DNA of 27,899 nucleotides, from contig CAJUPJ010000041.1 of assembly GCA_910588655.1 (NCBI GenBank), forward strand, positions 1-27,899. The letters are read 5' to 3'. Positions within the stretch are counted from its first letter, which is position 1, and each line of letters opens with the position of its first letter. Origin of the DNA: an uncultured Lachnospiraceae bacterium. Its GTDB lineage: Bacteria > Bacillota > Clostridia > Lachnospirales > Lachnospiraceae. The translations under genes and the position numbers were made by a program. Below the pieces are notes generated by a model. That model was not told where the DNA came from. It made no database searches and saw only the letters and a list, made by a program, of their open reading frames with translations. Below, one piece after another: positions 8,284 to 16,100 of this stretch.

Positions 8284-9630
8284 TTAAAAATCTTTAAAAT
8301 ACTTTTTAAAAGTAATTACAAAAAGTAATATTGAAAAAGCTGTTGCAAGATAATCAGTTACCGGCTGTGCAATTACAAGCATCTGTGCTGAGTCTGTCAA
8401 TGCATTTAAAATAAAAAGGATAGGTATAAATAACAGCCCCTGTCTTGATATAGACAGAACCAGTGAAGGCAGGGCAGCCCCTGTAGACTGTATGGCATTA
8501 ATCATAACAAATAATATACCAAGTACAGGGCCTGAAATTATATAAATTCTTGAAAACTGGAAGCCAAAGCTGAAAGCATCTTTATTTTCAAGAAATGCAG
8601 TTACAAGCGGGCCAGCCCCGAGGTAGCAGATTATGGTCATAACTATGCTCATTGCAAGCGCAAGGCAGACTGAGAATTTTAAAACTGCAAGATACCTCTG
8701 TTTGTTTTTAGCACCAAAACAATAGCCAAGAAGCGGCTGTATGCCAGTTCCAAGCCCTATTAAAAGCATAACTACAATCATATTTACTTTCATTGCAACG
8801 CCAAGCCCGGCAACCGCCATATCACCATAAACTTTCATAAGGTTGTTTATAATAATATTAGATGTACTCATAAGCAGGCTGTTAAACGAGGCAGGAATAC
8901 CTATTGAAAGTACGCCTGCTGCAATATGGTCTCCTGCCTTGTAATCTTTTAGGCGTATTGAAAGCAGGGAATTTTCCGATACAAGGTGCTGCATGTAATA
9001 CAGCGTTGCCAGTATATTTCCAATAGTAGTAGCTATTGCTGCACCAGCTATGTTCCATTTAAATAAGAGTATCATAACAGGGTCGAGTACAATATTAGCA
9101 ACATTTCCAATAATCATACCAACCATCGCTTTCTGGGCACATCCTTCAGACCTTATAATATTGCTGTACATATTTGAAATAATTAAAAAAGGTACTGAAA
9201 CAGCCAGTATTGAAAGATACTGTGATGTATATTCCAGTGTCTCGTCACTTGCGCCTACAAGATAACATATAGGTTTATTGAAAACCCATATTAAAACCAT
9301 TGAAATAATTCCTATTACAAGCCCTGTCCAGAAGCAGAATGAAGAAATACTTTTTGCTTTTTCATTCTTTCCCTGTCCAAGCATCCTTGAAATCAGCGAA
9401 GTCCCGCCGATACCAAAAAGCATCCCTATAGCCATAAAAATAAGAAATGCAGGAGTTGCAACTGAAACAGCGGCAACCATATATGCGTTTTTGGTCTGTC
9501 CTATAAAAAATGTATCTGCAAGGTTATAAGCAAGTACCATAATCATACTTATAATAGCTGGTATAGCATTACTTAAAACTGCCTTTGGAACGGGTGCATT
9601 TTTAAAAATTTCTGTTGTTTTATCTTCCAT
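8284..9630 (-). CDS. MATE-family multidrug/cation antiporter
   Basis: Seen: 448 aa, about 12 hydrophobic segments arranged as two repeats. The N-terminal signature SNAIPAIISMIMVLAYNLADTF is typical of MATE exporters of the DinF/NorM-like clostridial group. ISRMLGQGKNEKA in the first half and LGYCFGAKNKQRY in the second are the paired repeat motifs. The family exports drugs or organic cations in exchange for Na+ or H+ at the cytoplasmic membrane. The start has GGAAG about 8 nt upstream. A 14 bp hairpin in the leader (9658-9700) could regulate expression. The gene stands alone on its strand, with its terminator at 8199-8239. Substrate is not predictable. Confidence 0.93.
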   Translation of the reverse strand: MEDKTTEIFKNAPVPKAVLSNAIPAIISMIMVLAYNLADTFFIGQTKNAYMVAAVSVATPAFLIFMAIGMLFGIGGTSLISRMLGQGKNEKAKSISSFCFWTGLVIGIISMVLIWVFNKPICYLVGASDETLEYTSQYLSILAVSVPFLIISNMYSNIIRSEGCAQKAMVGMIIGNVANIVLDPVMILLFKWNIAGAAIATTIGNILATLYYMQHLVSENSLLSIRLKDYKAGDHIAAGVLSIGIPASFNSLLMSTSNIIINNLMKVYGDMAVAGLGVAMKVNMIVVMLLIGLGTGIQPLLGYCFGAKNKQRYLAVLKFSVCLALAMSIVMTIICYLGAGPLVTAFLENKDAFSFGFQFSRIYIISGPVLGILFVMINAIQSTGAALPSLVLSISRQGLLFIPILFILNALTDSAQMLVIAQPVTDYLATAFSILLFVITFKKYFKDF

Positions 9631-9657
9631 GTGAAATACTTCCTTTCTGTAAATTAT

Positions 9658-9700
9658 TGCTCCAATCCAGCCTGGGGCAAAATACTGGCTGGATGGAGCA
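9658..9700 (-). promoter_or_regulatory. Leader hairpin upstream of the MATE gene
   Basis: Arms at 9658-9672 and 9687-9700 form a 14 bp stem with a single bulged A. It lies 28-70 nt upstream of the MATE start. No U-run follows on the minus strand, so it is more likely a leader fold or operator-like inverted repeat than a classical attenuator. Confidence 0.45.
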
Positions 9701-9823
9701 TTAGATTATTTTACAAGATTTTCCTTGGAAATTCAAGAGGGAAAAATAAAATTATCCAATATCTGATGTATCAGGGTAGTTTTTACGGAATGGGCGTTTG
9801 TCCTGCATTTTAATTTGTTAAAG

Positions 9824-9852
9824 TTGATTTATAAATGTTTTTATATTATGAT
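9824..9852 (+). promoter_or_regulatory. Probable sigma-A promoter for the Uma2-family gene
   Basis: TTGATT (9824-9829), a 17 bp spacer and TATGAT (9847-9852) lie 65 bp upstream of the start codon. Confidence 0.6.
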
Positions 9853-9916
9853 TATGGAAAAGACAGCAGAAATAACCACATAACCAAATACAATAACCAG
9901 GAAAGGATGTGTTATT

Positions 9917-10471
9917 ATGTCACCAGCATTAGCACAAACAAAATTTTACAATGAGGATGATTATTATAATCTCCCAGATGATACTAGAGCAGAACTGATT
10001 GACGGGCAGTTTTATAACATGTCAGCACCAAGCAGGGTACACCAGGAAATACTTATGTTTTTATCCAATAAAATTGTAAACCATATTAATTCAAAAAACG
10101 GTTCATGCAAAGTTTACCCTGCCCCGTTTGCTGTCAAGCTGTTCCAGGATGCAGATACTATAGTAGAACCTGATATAAGTGTAATCTGTGACACTGGCAA
10201 GCTGACAGAACGTGGCTGTACTGGTGCGCCAGACTGGATTATTGAAATTATTTCCCCTGGAAACCCTGGACATGACTATGTACGGAAACTTAACCTTTAT
10301 GCAGATGCAGGTGTAGGTGAATACTGGATTGCCGACCCCCTGACTAAGGAAATATCTGTATACCATCTTAAAGAACAAAATTTCAGGGCTGTTTCTTATA
10401 CATTCCAGGAAAGCATAACCCCAGGTCTTTTTAATGATTTATATATTGATTTCACAGAACTGGAATTGTAA
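9917..10471 (+). CDS. Uma2-family (DUF820) putative endonuclease
   Basis: Seen: 184 aa with the Uma2 pattern. RAELIDGQFYNMSAPSRVHQ lies near the N-terminus, then EPDISVI, PDWIIEIISPGN and KLNLYADAGVGEYWIADP. The last two carry the PD-(D/E)XK-like acidic residues and the Y-rich helix of the family. Family knowledge: these proteins have a restriction-endonuclease-like fold and are very numerous in cyanobacteria. They are also scattered through Firmicutes, and their biological role is not established. A promoter at 9824-9852 and a ribosome site AAAGGATG before ATG indicate a single-gene transcript. A strong hairpin at 10502-10542 follows. No partner gene is obvious. Confidence 0.88.
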   Translation: MSPALAQTKFYNEDDYYNLPDDTRAELIDGQFYNMSAPSRVHQEILMFLSNKIVNHINSKNGSCKVYPAPFAVKLFQDADTIVEPDISVICDTGKLTERGCTGAPDWIIEIISPGNPGHDYVRKLNLYADAGVGEYWIADPLTKEISVYHLKEQNFRAVSYTFQESITPGLFNDLYIDFTELEL

Positions 10472-10501
10472 CAGCAGATACATCAACAGTGGGGAATACC
10501 T

Positions 10502-10542
10502 GCAGTTTCTTGCACTGTAATTAATTGCGTGCAAGGAACTGC
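10502..10542. terminator. Hairpin between converging genes, probable bidirectional terminator
   Basis: Arms 10502-10515 and 10529-10542 pair over 14 positions with one T-G wobble and a 13-nt loop. It lies between the ends of the Uma2 gene and the DUF4230 operon. A clear U-run is missing on both sides, so termination is inferred mainly from position. Confidence 0.5.
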
Positions 10543-10568
10543 CAAGATTGTAACCGTATAGGTAAAAA

Positions 10569-11186
10569 TTATTTATTTTCAGATTTTTCTTGTGTTTCTG
10601 TTTGTACATTATCTTCAAAAGTCCAGTTTATTTTATATTTTTTACCAATACAGTTTCCTATATTATTTACATAATCTTCCAAAAGTTTCTGTGCTCTTTG
10701 CTGTGCATTAGACAACAGAGCTGTATCATTGCTGGCAGCTTCCTTCATTTTTGCCTGTGCTTCCTTAAATGCTGCTGTCTGGTGTTCTGCCTCAACTTTT
10801 GCAGAATTTTTTGCAACAATAAAAGAGCTCTCTGTTAAAGTTGCATTATCAACTTTGCAATCTAACACTTGCGCCTGTGGAATAGTAATATTTACATTAT
10901 CCTTCTTTACTTCCATTTTTACTTTGGAGGTGTCTATCCCAATATTAACAATACCTGCATACTCGACCCAGAATTTTCTGTCTTTTGTCCAAAGTAACAT
11001 TCCAGATGCATTTTCTTCTGTATATTTAGCAACATTGTGGTAATAACATTTCATTGTTGCTAATTCACAGATAGATTTCATTTGGGACGCTTGTGGTTCA
11101 ATTTCTTTTAGTGTATTGTCCTTAGAACAGCTTGCTGTTGTTATACACATAGTAAAAATTATAAATAAACAAACTAGTTTTTTCAT
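10569..11186 (-). CDS. DUF4230-type lipoprotein
   Basis: Seen: 205 aa. The N-terminus is a lipoprotein signal: MKK, a hydrophobic stretch (LVCLFIIFTMCITT) and the lipobox ASC at about residue 20, followed by SKDN. The mature part resembles DUF4230 proteins, with ICELATMKCYYHNVAKY, a strand-rich middle (FWVEYAGIVNIGIDTSKVKM, VNITIPQAQVL) and a long alanine- and glutamate-rich helix (about 130-175). It is a paralogue of the upstream gene, sharing the layout of short strand region followed by helix, but with a lipid anchor instead of a transmembrane anchor. A perfect AAGGAGGT ribosome site is present, and the upstream stop codon lies 12 nt away, so the two form one operon. Function is unknown. 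Confidence 0.8.
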   Translation of the reverse strand: MKKLVCLFIIFTMCITTASCSKDNTLKEIEPQASQMKSICELATMKCYYHNVAKYTEENASGMLLWTKDRKFWVEYAGIVNIGIDTSKVKMEVKKDNVNITIPQAQVLDCKVDNATLTESSFIVAKNSAKVEAEHQTAAFKEAQAKMKEAASNDTALLSNAQQRAQKLLEDYVNNIGNCIGKKYKINWTFEDNVQTETQEKSENK

Positions 11187-11198
11187 CCAAGTACCTCC

Positions 11199-11792
11199 TT
11201 AATTTATCTCAAGCTTATATTCTGCATCTAATTGATTGATAAATGGCTTTATTAAAGCTTCAATTATATTTTGTGCGTTTTCTTTTGCCAGTTCATAGAT
11301 AGCATCTTCAGTGTCCGCTTCACTGGTTACATCTTCTATGCATTTTTCATATGCCTGTTCTGATACAGTTTCAGTGTTTGCCTTATCATTCATAAATATA
11401 TAATCTAAAGAAGCAATATCCACATTTATATCATTTATCTTGATTTCAGGTATTTTAACCTTAATAACCTTTTTTTCATTGTCCAGATTAATGTCTACTT
11501 GCTGGAAATCAATACCAGCTTTAATTTTTGCATCATAAGAAACATAATAGTCAACTTCATCAGGTTCTTCATTATTTGTTACTTTTGCAATACCATTATA
11601 AACGGCTTCAAGGGTTGATAAATCGCTGACGTTGATTATTTTTTCCAGATTGGATTTTGTAATAATTTCAAGTTTTTTTCTGCCATTTTTATTAACAAAC
11701 AAAATTGTTGTTATTATCAATATGACCACAATAAAACAGCAAATTAGAATTACTAGGGATTTTTTACTTAATCTTTTAAGTATGTTCTTCAT
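11199..11792 (-). CDS. DUF4230-type membrane-anchored protein
   Basis: Seen: 197 aa. A basic N-terminus (KNILKRLSKK) is followed by one transmembrane helix (about residues 12-33), then an extracytoplasmic domain. It has LEKIINVSDLSTLEAVYNGIAKV, a strand pair around VDYYVSYDAKIKAGIDF and VIKVKIPEIKI, and a C-terminal helix, matching the DUF4230 pattern. It lies first in a two-gene operon with the lipoprotein paralogue. The ribosome site is AAAGGAAA. The pair probably sits on the outer face of the membrane, and function is unknown. The domain name is recalled from the family pattern and not verified. Confidence 0.72.
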   Translation of the reverse strand: MKNILKRLSKKSLVILICCFIVVILIITTILFVNKNGRKKLEIITKSNLEKIINVSDLSTLEAVYNGIAKVTNNEEPDEVDYYVSYDAKIKAGIDFQQVDINLDNEKKVIKVKIPEIKINDINVDIASLDYIFMNDKANTETVSEQAYEKCIEDVTSEADTEDAIYELAKENAQNIIEALIKPFINQLDAEYKLEIN

Positions 11793-12090
11793 TGTTTTTC
11801 CTTTCTTTTTTCATTAGCTGGAATGTTATAAGTTAAAAAGAGTTTTTTCATTTGGAAATTATGGTATTTTTATACATTAATTCCAGATAAAGAAATAATA
11901 AATTTATTTAATTATATATAGCCTGCATAAAATACCGAAAAATTGGCTACAGTAATAATTATAAAAAATTGTAATATATTGTAAATAAGAATATATTTAT
12001 GGTACATATTCATAATTATACTTTGTTTAGCAGATGTACAGTTTCTTTGAGTAAAGCTATATCCTTAGATATATAATTAATATAAATATA

Positions 12091-12118
12091 TTGACAAAAA
12101 ATATCCATCTGGTATTAT
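12091..12118 (+). promoter_or_regulatory. Sigma-A promoter for the CPBP protease gene
   Basis: TTGACA (12091-12096), a 16 bp spacer and TATTAT (12113-12118) lie about 65 bp before the start. It sits in the AT-rich divergent region 11793-12182, where I see no gene and no clear minus-strand promoter. Confidence 0.7.
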
Positions 12119-12182
12119 TTTCATAATAACAGGATAAGTTATTCCATAGTTTAAGTATAAAAAGTGGGGGAGAGGTTAGTAT

Positions 12183-12746
12183 ATGGCACAAAATACTTTA
12201 AAAACTAGTACGGCTATTTTATGGACAGCTGCATATTTTGGCATTATGGTTTTATATACATTTTTAGATATAGCAGTATGGAGAAAATTATTTCCTGGAT
12301 ATTCAGATTGGGTAAATATTATAACCATAATTATATTGGGGTGTGGCTTTATATATCTACTAATGCAAAAATATAAAGTAGATATACTATCAGGCATTAC
12401 AGCATCAGGTATTCTGGGTGCAGTTTTTTGCTCTGTATTGTTTTTCCTGCTGTTAGATAATTGGCAGGTGTGCATTATTGCACCTGTTATAGAAGAAATT
12501 CTAATGAGAGGGTTTGTGCTTGGATTGTCGGAAAAATCTTTGGGAGCAATAAAAGCATTGCTGGTTTCTTCATTGCTTTTTGCATTACTGCATTTTAATA
12601 TGGTACAGACATTATCAGCATTTGTGTGTGGAATAATATTAGGGTTGCTTTATTTAAAAACAAAATCAGTGGTTTGTTGTATAATAGCACATTGTGGGTA
12701 TAACCTGGCATCATATATAACAGTAATCTATCCATACATAAAATAA
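12183..12746 (+). CDS. CPBP-family intramembrane glutamic endopeptidase (CAAX protease/bacteriocin-processing type)
   Basis: Seen: 187 aa, mostly hydrophobic with about six membrane segments. The three family motifs are present: EEILMR (E104, E105, R109), FALLHFN (F133, H137) and HCGYN (H170, N174). These correspond to the EExxxR, FxxxH and HxxxN/D signatures of the CPBP (Abi/Rce1-like) proteases. Members process peptides in the membrane, give bacteriocin self-immunity or act in peptide maturation. The copy is short, a typical minimal core. It lies alone, divergent from the DUF4230 operon, and has a good promoter. No bacteriocin precursor is visible next to it, so its substrate is unknown. 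Confidence 0.9.
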   Translation: MAQNTLKTSTAILWTAAYFGIMVLYTFLDIAVWRKLFPGYSDWVNIITIIILGCGFIYLLMQKYKVDILSGITASGILGAVFCSVLFFLLLDNWQVCIIAPVIEEILMRGFVLGLSEKSLGAIKALLVSSLLFALLHFNMVQTLSAFVCGIILGLLYLKTKSVVCCIIAHCGYNLASYITVIYPYIK

Positions 12747-13073
12747 AGTTATGATTGATAATTCCAGTTATGATGTGTTTTTTGTTACTGGTGTGTTATC
12801 ATAGCGCAATGCCGTTTAGTTAAGATATGGTGGAAAATATTTTTATAAATTACCAAAGTGCAGATTGCTGGCAAATCCAGCATATGTAATTTTTAAACAT
12901 CCTTTCTGGACTAAATGATATTGTACCATAACTAAAACGTGCCCATGTACGGAATAATATAGATGGAACATGGAAACCTTGCGTCCCACAGCTAGACATA
13001 ACTTAATAAAATTAAGCAAAATGTCATATAAACCTAATTATATTAAAAAATATAACCTTTTTACTAATTTTTG

Positions 13074-13102
13074 TTGCTTTTTTAACAACCATGTAATATA
13101 AT
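13074..13102 (+). promoter_or_regulatory. Sigma-A promoter of gltBD
   Basis: TTGCTT (13074-13079), a 17 bp spacer and a perfect TATAAT (13097-13102) predict a start site near 13109. The rest of the gene-free stretch 12747-13073 contains only weak AT-rich inverted repeats, for example 12995-13025, and no supported gene. Confidence 0.78.
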
Positions 13103-13113
13103 ACTACAGGATT

Positions 13114-13163
13114 GATGGACAAAGGGGTTCAGCTTTTATTGCTGGACTCCTTTTTTATTTTTT
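13114..13163 (+). promoter_or_regulatory. gltB leader attenuator: terminator with competing upstream hairpin
   Basis: Arms 13124-13133 and 13141-13150 pair over 10 positions (two G-U) with a 7-nt loop. They are followed by TTTTTTATTTTTT (13151-13163), a strong intrinsic terminator between promoter and start codon. The 5' arm (13127-13133) can instead pair with GATGGAC at 13114-13120, with one mismatch and one wobble, around the hexaloop AAAGGG. The two folds are mutually exclusive, which is the layout of an attenuator. A hexaloop with A at position 1 and G at position 4 is the hallmark of ANTAR-protein RNA targets. The second hairpin usual for that class is not seen. Confidence 0.68.
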
Positions 13164-13181
13164 GGAATGGAGGATGTTACA

Positions 13182-16100
13182 ATGGCTAATGGAACTGGAA
13201 CTGATGGGGCTTATAAAGCATTAGGAAATAAGAAAAGAGGACTTTATGACCCGCGTTTTGAACATGATAACTGTGGTATTGGTGCTATTGTAAATATAAA
13301 AGGTAATAAGACACATGATACTGTAACTGGTGCTCTTGGCATAGTTGAAAAATTAGAACACCGCGCTGGCAAGGATGCAGAAGGAAAGACAGGTGATGGC
13401 GTAGGAATTCTTTTACAGATTTCCCATAACTTCTTTAAAAAGGCTGTAAAGGCATCAGGGTTTGAAATTGGTGAGGAACGTGACTATGGAATTGGCATGT
13501 TTTTCTTTCCGCAGGATGAACTAAAAAGAAACCAGGCAAAAAAGATGTTTGAAGTAATTATTAAAAAAGAAGGGCTTGAGCTTCTGGGATGGAGGGAAGT
13601 GCCTGTAGTACCTGGAATACTTGGACATAAGGCAGCAGACTGCATGCCTTGTATAATGCAGGCATTTGTAAAACGTCCTGAAGATGTGGAAAGAGGGCTT
13701 GCATTTGACAGGAAGCTGTATATAGCAAGGCGCGTATTTGAACAAAGTAATGATGACACATATGTTGTTTCATTTTCAAGCCGTACTATAGTATATAAAG
13801 GAATGTTCCTTGTAGGACAGCTCCGTCTTTTCTTTGAGGATTTACAAGACCCTGGCTACTTGTCAGCCATTGCAATAGTCCATTCAAGGTTTAGTACCAA
13901 TACAAACCCAAGCTGGATGAGGGCACATCCTAACAGGTTTATTGTGCATAATGGCGAGATTAATACTATTGTAGGAAATGCAGATAAAATGCTTGCACGT
14001 GAAGAAACAATGGAAACACCTTATCTGTCAGGTGATTTCCACAAAGTCCTGCCTGTTGTTAATCCAAACGGTTCTGACTCCGCAAGGCTTGACAATACAC
14101 TGGAATTCCTTGTAATGAGCGGGATGGAACTTCCACTTGCAGTTATGGTTACAATTCCTGAACCTTGGGAACATGACCTTGGTGTAAGCCAGAAGAAAAG
14201 GGATTTTTACCAGTATTATGCAACAATGATGGAACCCTGGGACGGGCCGGCATCAATACTTTTCTCAGATGGTGATTTAATGGGTGCAGTCTTAGACCGC
14301 AATGGTTTAAGGCCTTCACGTTACTATATAACAACAGACGGGCAGCTTGTGCTTTCATCAGAAGTAGGTGTATTTGAAATACCAGCAGAAAAAGTAGTTA
14401 AAAAAGACCGTTTAAGGCCTGGACGTATGCTTTTAGTAGATACAGTCAAGGGAGAACTGGTAGATGATGATGTGCTTAAGGAAAAATATGCTTCACGCCA
14501 GCCATATGGTGAATGGCTTAATAATAACCTTGTTACATTAAAGGAATTAAAAATACCTAATAAAAAGGTAGTGGAATTTACAGATGAAGAAAGGGCAAGG
14601 CTGCAAAAAGCATTTGGATATACATTTGAAGAATATAAGACTTCAATACTGCCAATGGCACAGAACGGCGCAGAACCTATTGCTTCAATGGGTACAGATA
14701 CCCCGCTGCCTATGCTGTCAGAACAGCCGCAGCCGCTTTTTAATTATTTTAAACAGTTATTTGCGCAGGTAACAAACCCGCCTATTGATGCAATACGTGA
14801 GGAAATTGTTACATCAACAAGCGTATATATTGGAGAGGATGGAAACCTGCTTGAAGAAAAAGCAGAGAATTGCAATGTATTAAAAATCTGCAACCCTATT
14901 CTTACAGATACAGATTTAATTAAGATTAAAAGCATGGATAAAAAAGGCTTTAAATGCGAAGATATCCCTATTACTTATTATAAAAACACTTCACTGGAAA
15001 AAGCCCTTGGACGCCTCTGCCTGGCAGCAGACAGGGCATACAGGGAAGGGGTAAATATACTGGTTCTTACAGACAGGGGAGTAGATGAAAACCATGTTGC
15101 AATACCTTCACTTCTTGCCGTTGCAGCAATGCAGCAGCATCTTGTAACAACAAAGAAGAGAACAAGGGTAGCAATGATACTTGAGTCGGCAGAACCAAGG
15201 GAAGTACACCATTTTGCGACACTGCTTGGTTATGGTGCATGTGCAATTAACCCATATCTTGCACATAGCACAATTAAAGAACTTATTAACAGTGGTATGT
15301 TAGATAAAGATTATTATGCGGCTGTAGATGATTATGACAAGGCTGTACTGCATGGAATTGTTAAAATTGCTTCTAAAATGGGAATTTCAACAATCCAGTC
15401 ATACCAGGGGTCTAAAATATTTGAGGCAATAGGTATTTCAGAAAATGTAATAGAAAAATACTTTACTGATACAAAATATTGTGTAGGAAGCCTGACGCTT
15501 GAAGATATACAGGAACAGGTTGACAGGGTACATTCAACGGCATTTGACCCGCTTGGGCTTTCTGTTGATTTAACACTTGAAAGCAGAGGGCAGCATAAGG
15601 CACGTGGAAATAAAGAGGAACATTTATATAATCCTGAAACAATCCATCTTTTACAGCAGTCAGCATGGACTGGGAATTATGAATTATTTAAACAGTATTC
15701 CAAAGCAATTAATGAAAAAGAACACTGCATGAATTTAAGGGGTATGCTTGATTTTAAATATCCAGAAAAAGGAATACCAGTTGAAGAGGTTGAAAGTGTT
15801 GACGAGATTGTAAAAAGGTTTAAAACTGGTGCAATGTCTTATGGTTCTATTTCACAGGAAGCACATGAAACGCTTGCTATAGCGATGAACAGGCTGCACG
15901 GAAAGTCAAATAGCGGTGAAGGCGGGGAAAGCCTTGAAAGGCTGCTTACAGCAGGACAGGAAGAAGACCGCTGTTCAGCTATTAAACAGGTTGCATCAGG
16001 GCGTTTTGGCGTAACATCACGTTATCTTGTAAGTGCTAAAGAAATACAGATAAAGATGGCACAGGGTGCTAAACCAGGTGAGGGAGGGCATCTTCCAGGA

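Noticed and set aside
9631..9813. 60 aa open frame in the MATE leader region
   Set aside because: It lacks a ribosome site, spans the hairpin and has no protein-like features.
12995..13025. Interrupted inverted repeat upstream of the gltB promoter
   Set aside because: It is A/T-rich with short arms and no U-run or conserved context, so it is likely chance in AT-rich DNA.
13103..13181. T-box or amino-acid riboswitch before gltB
   Set aside because: The leader is only about 70 nt and has no T-box sequence or specifier loop. There is room only for the terminator and its competing hairpin.
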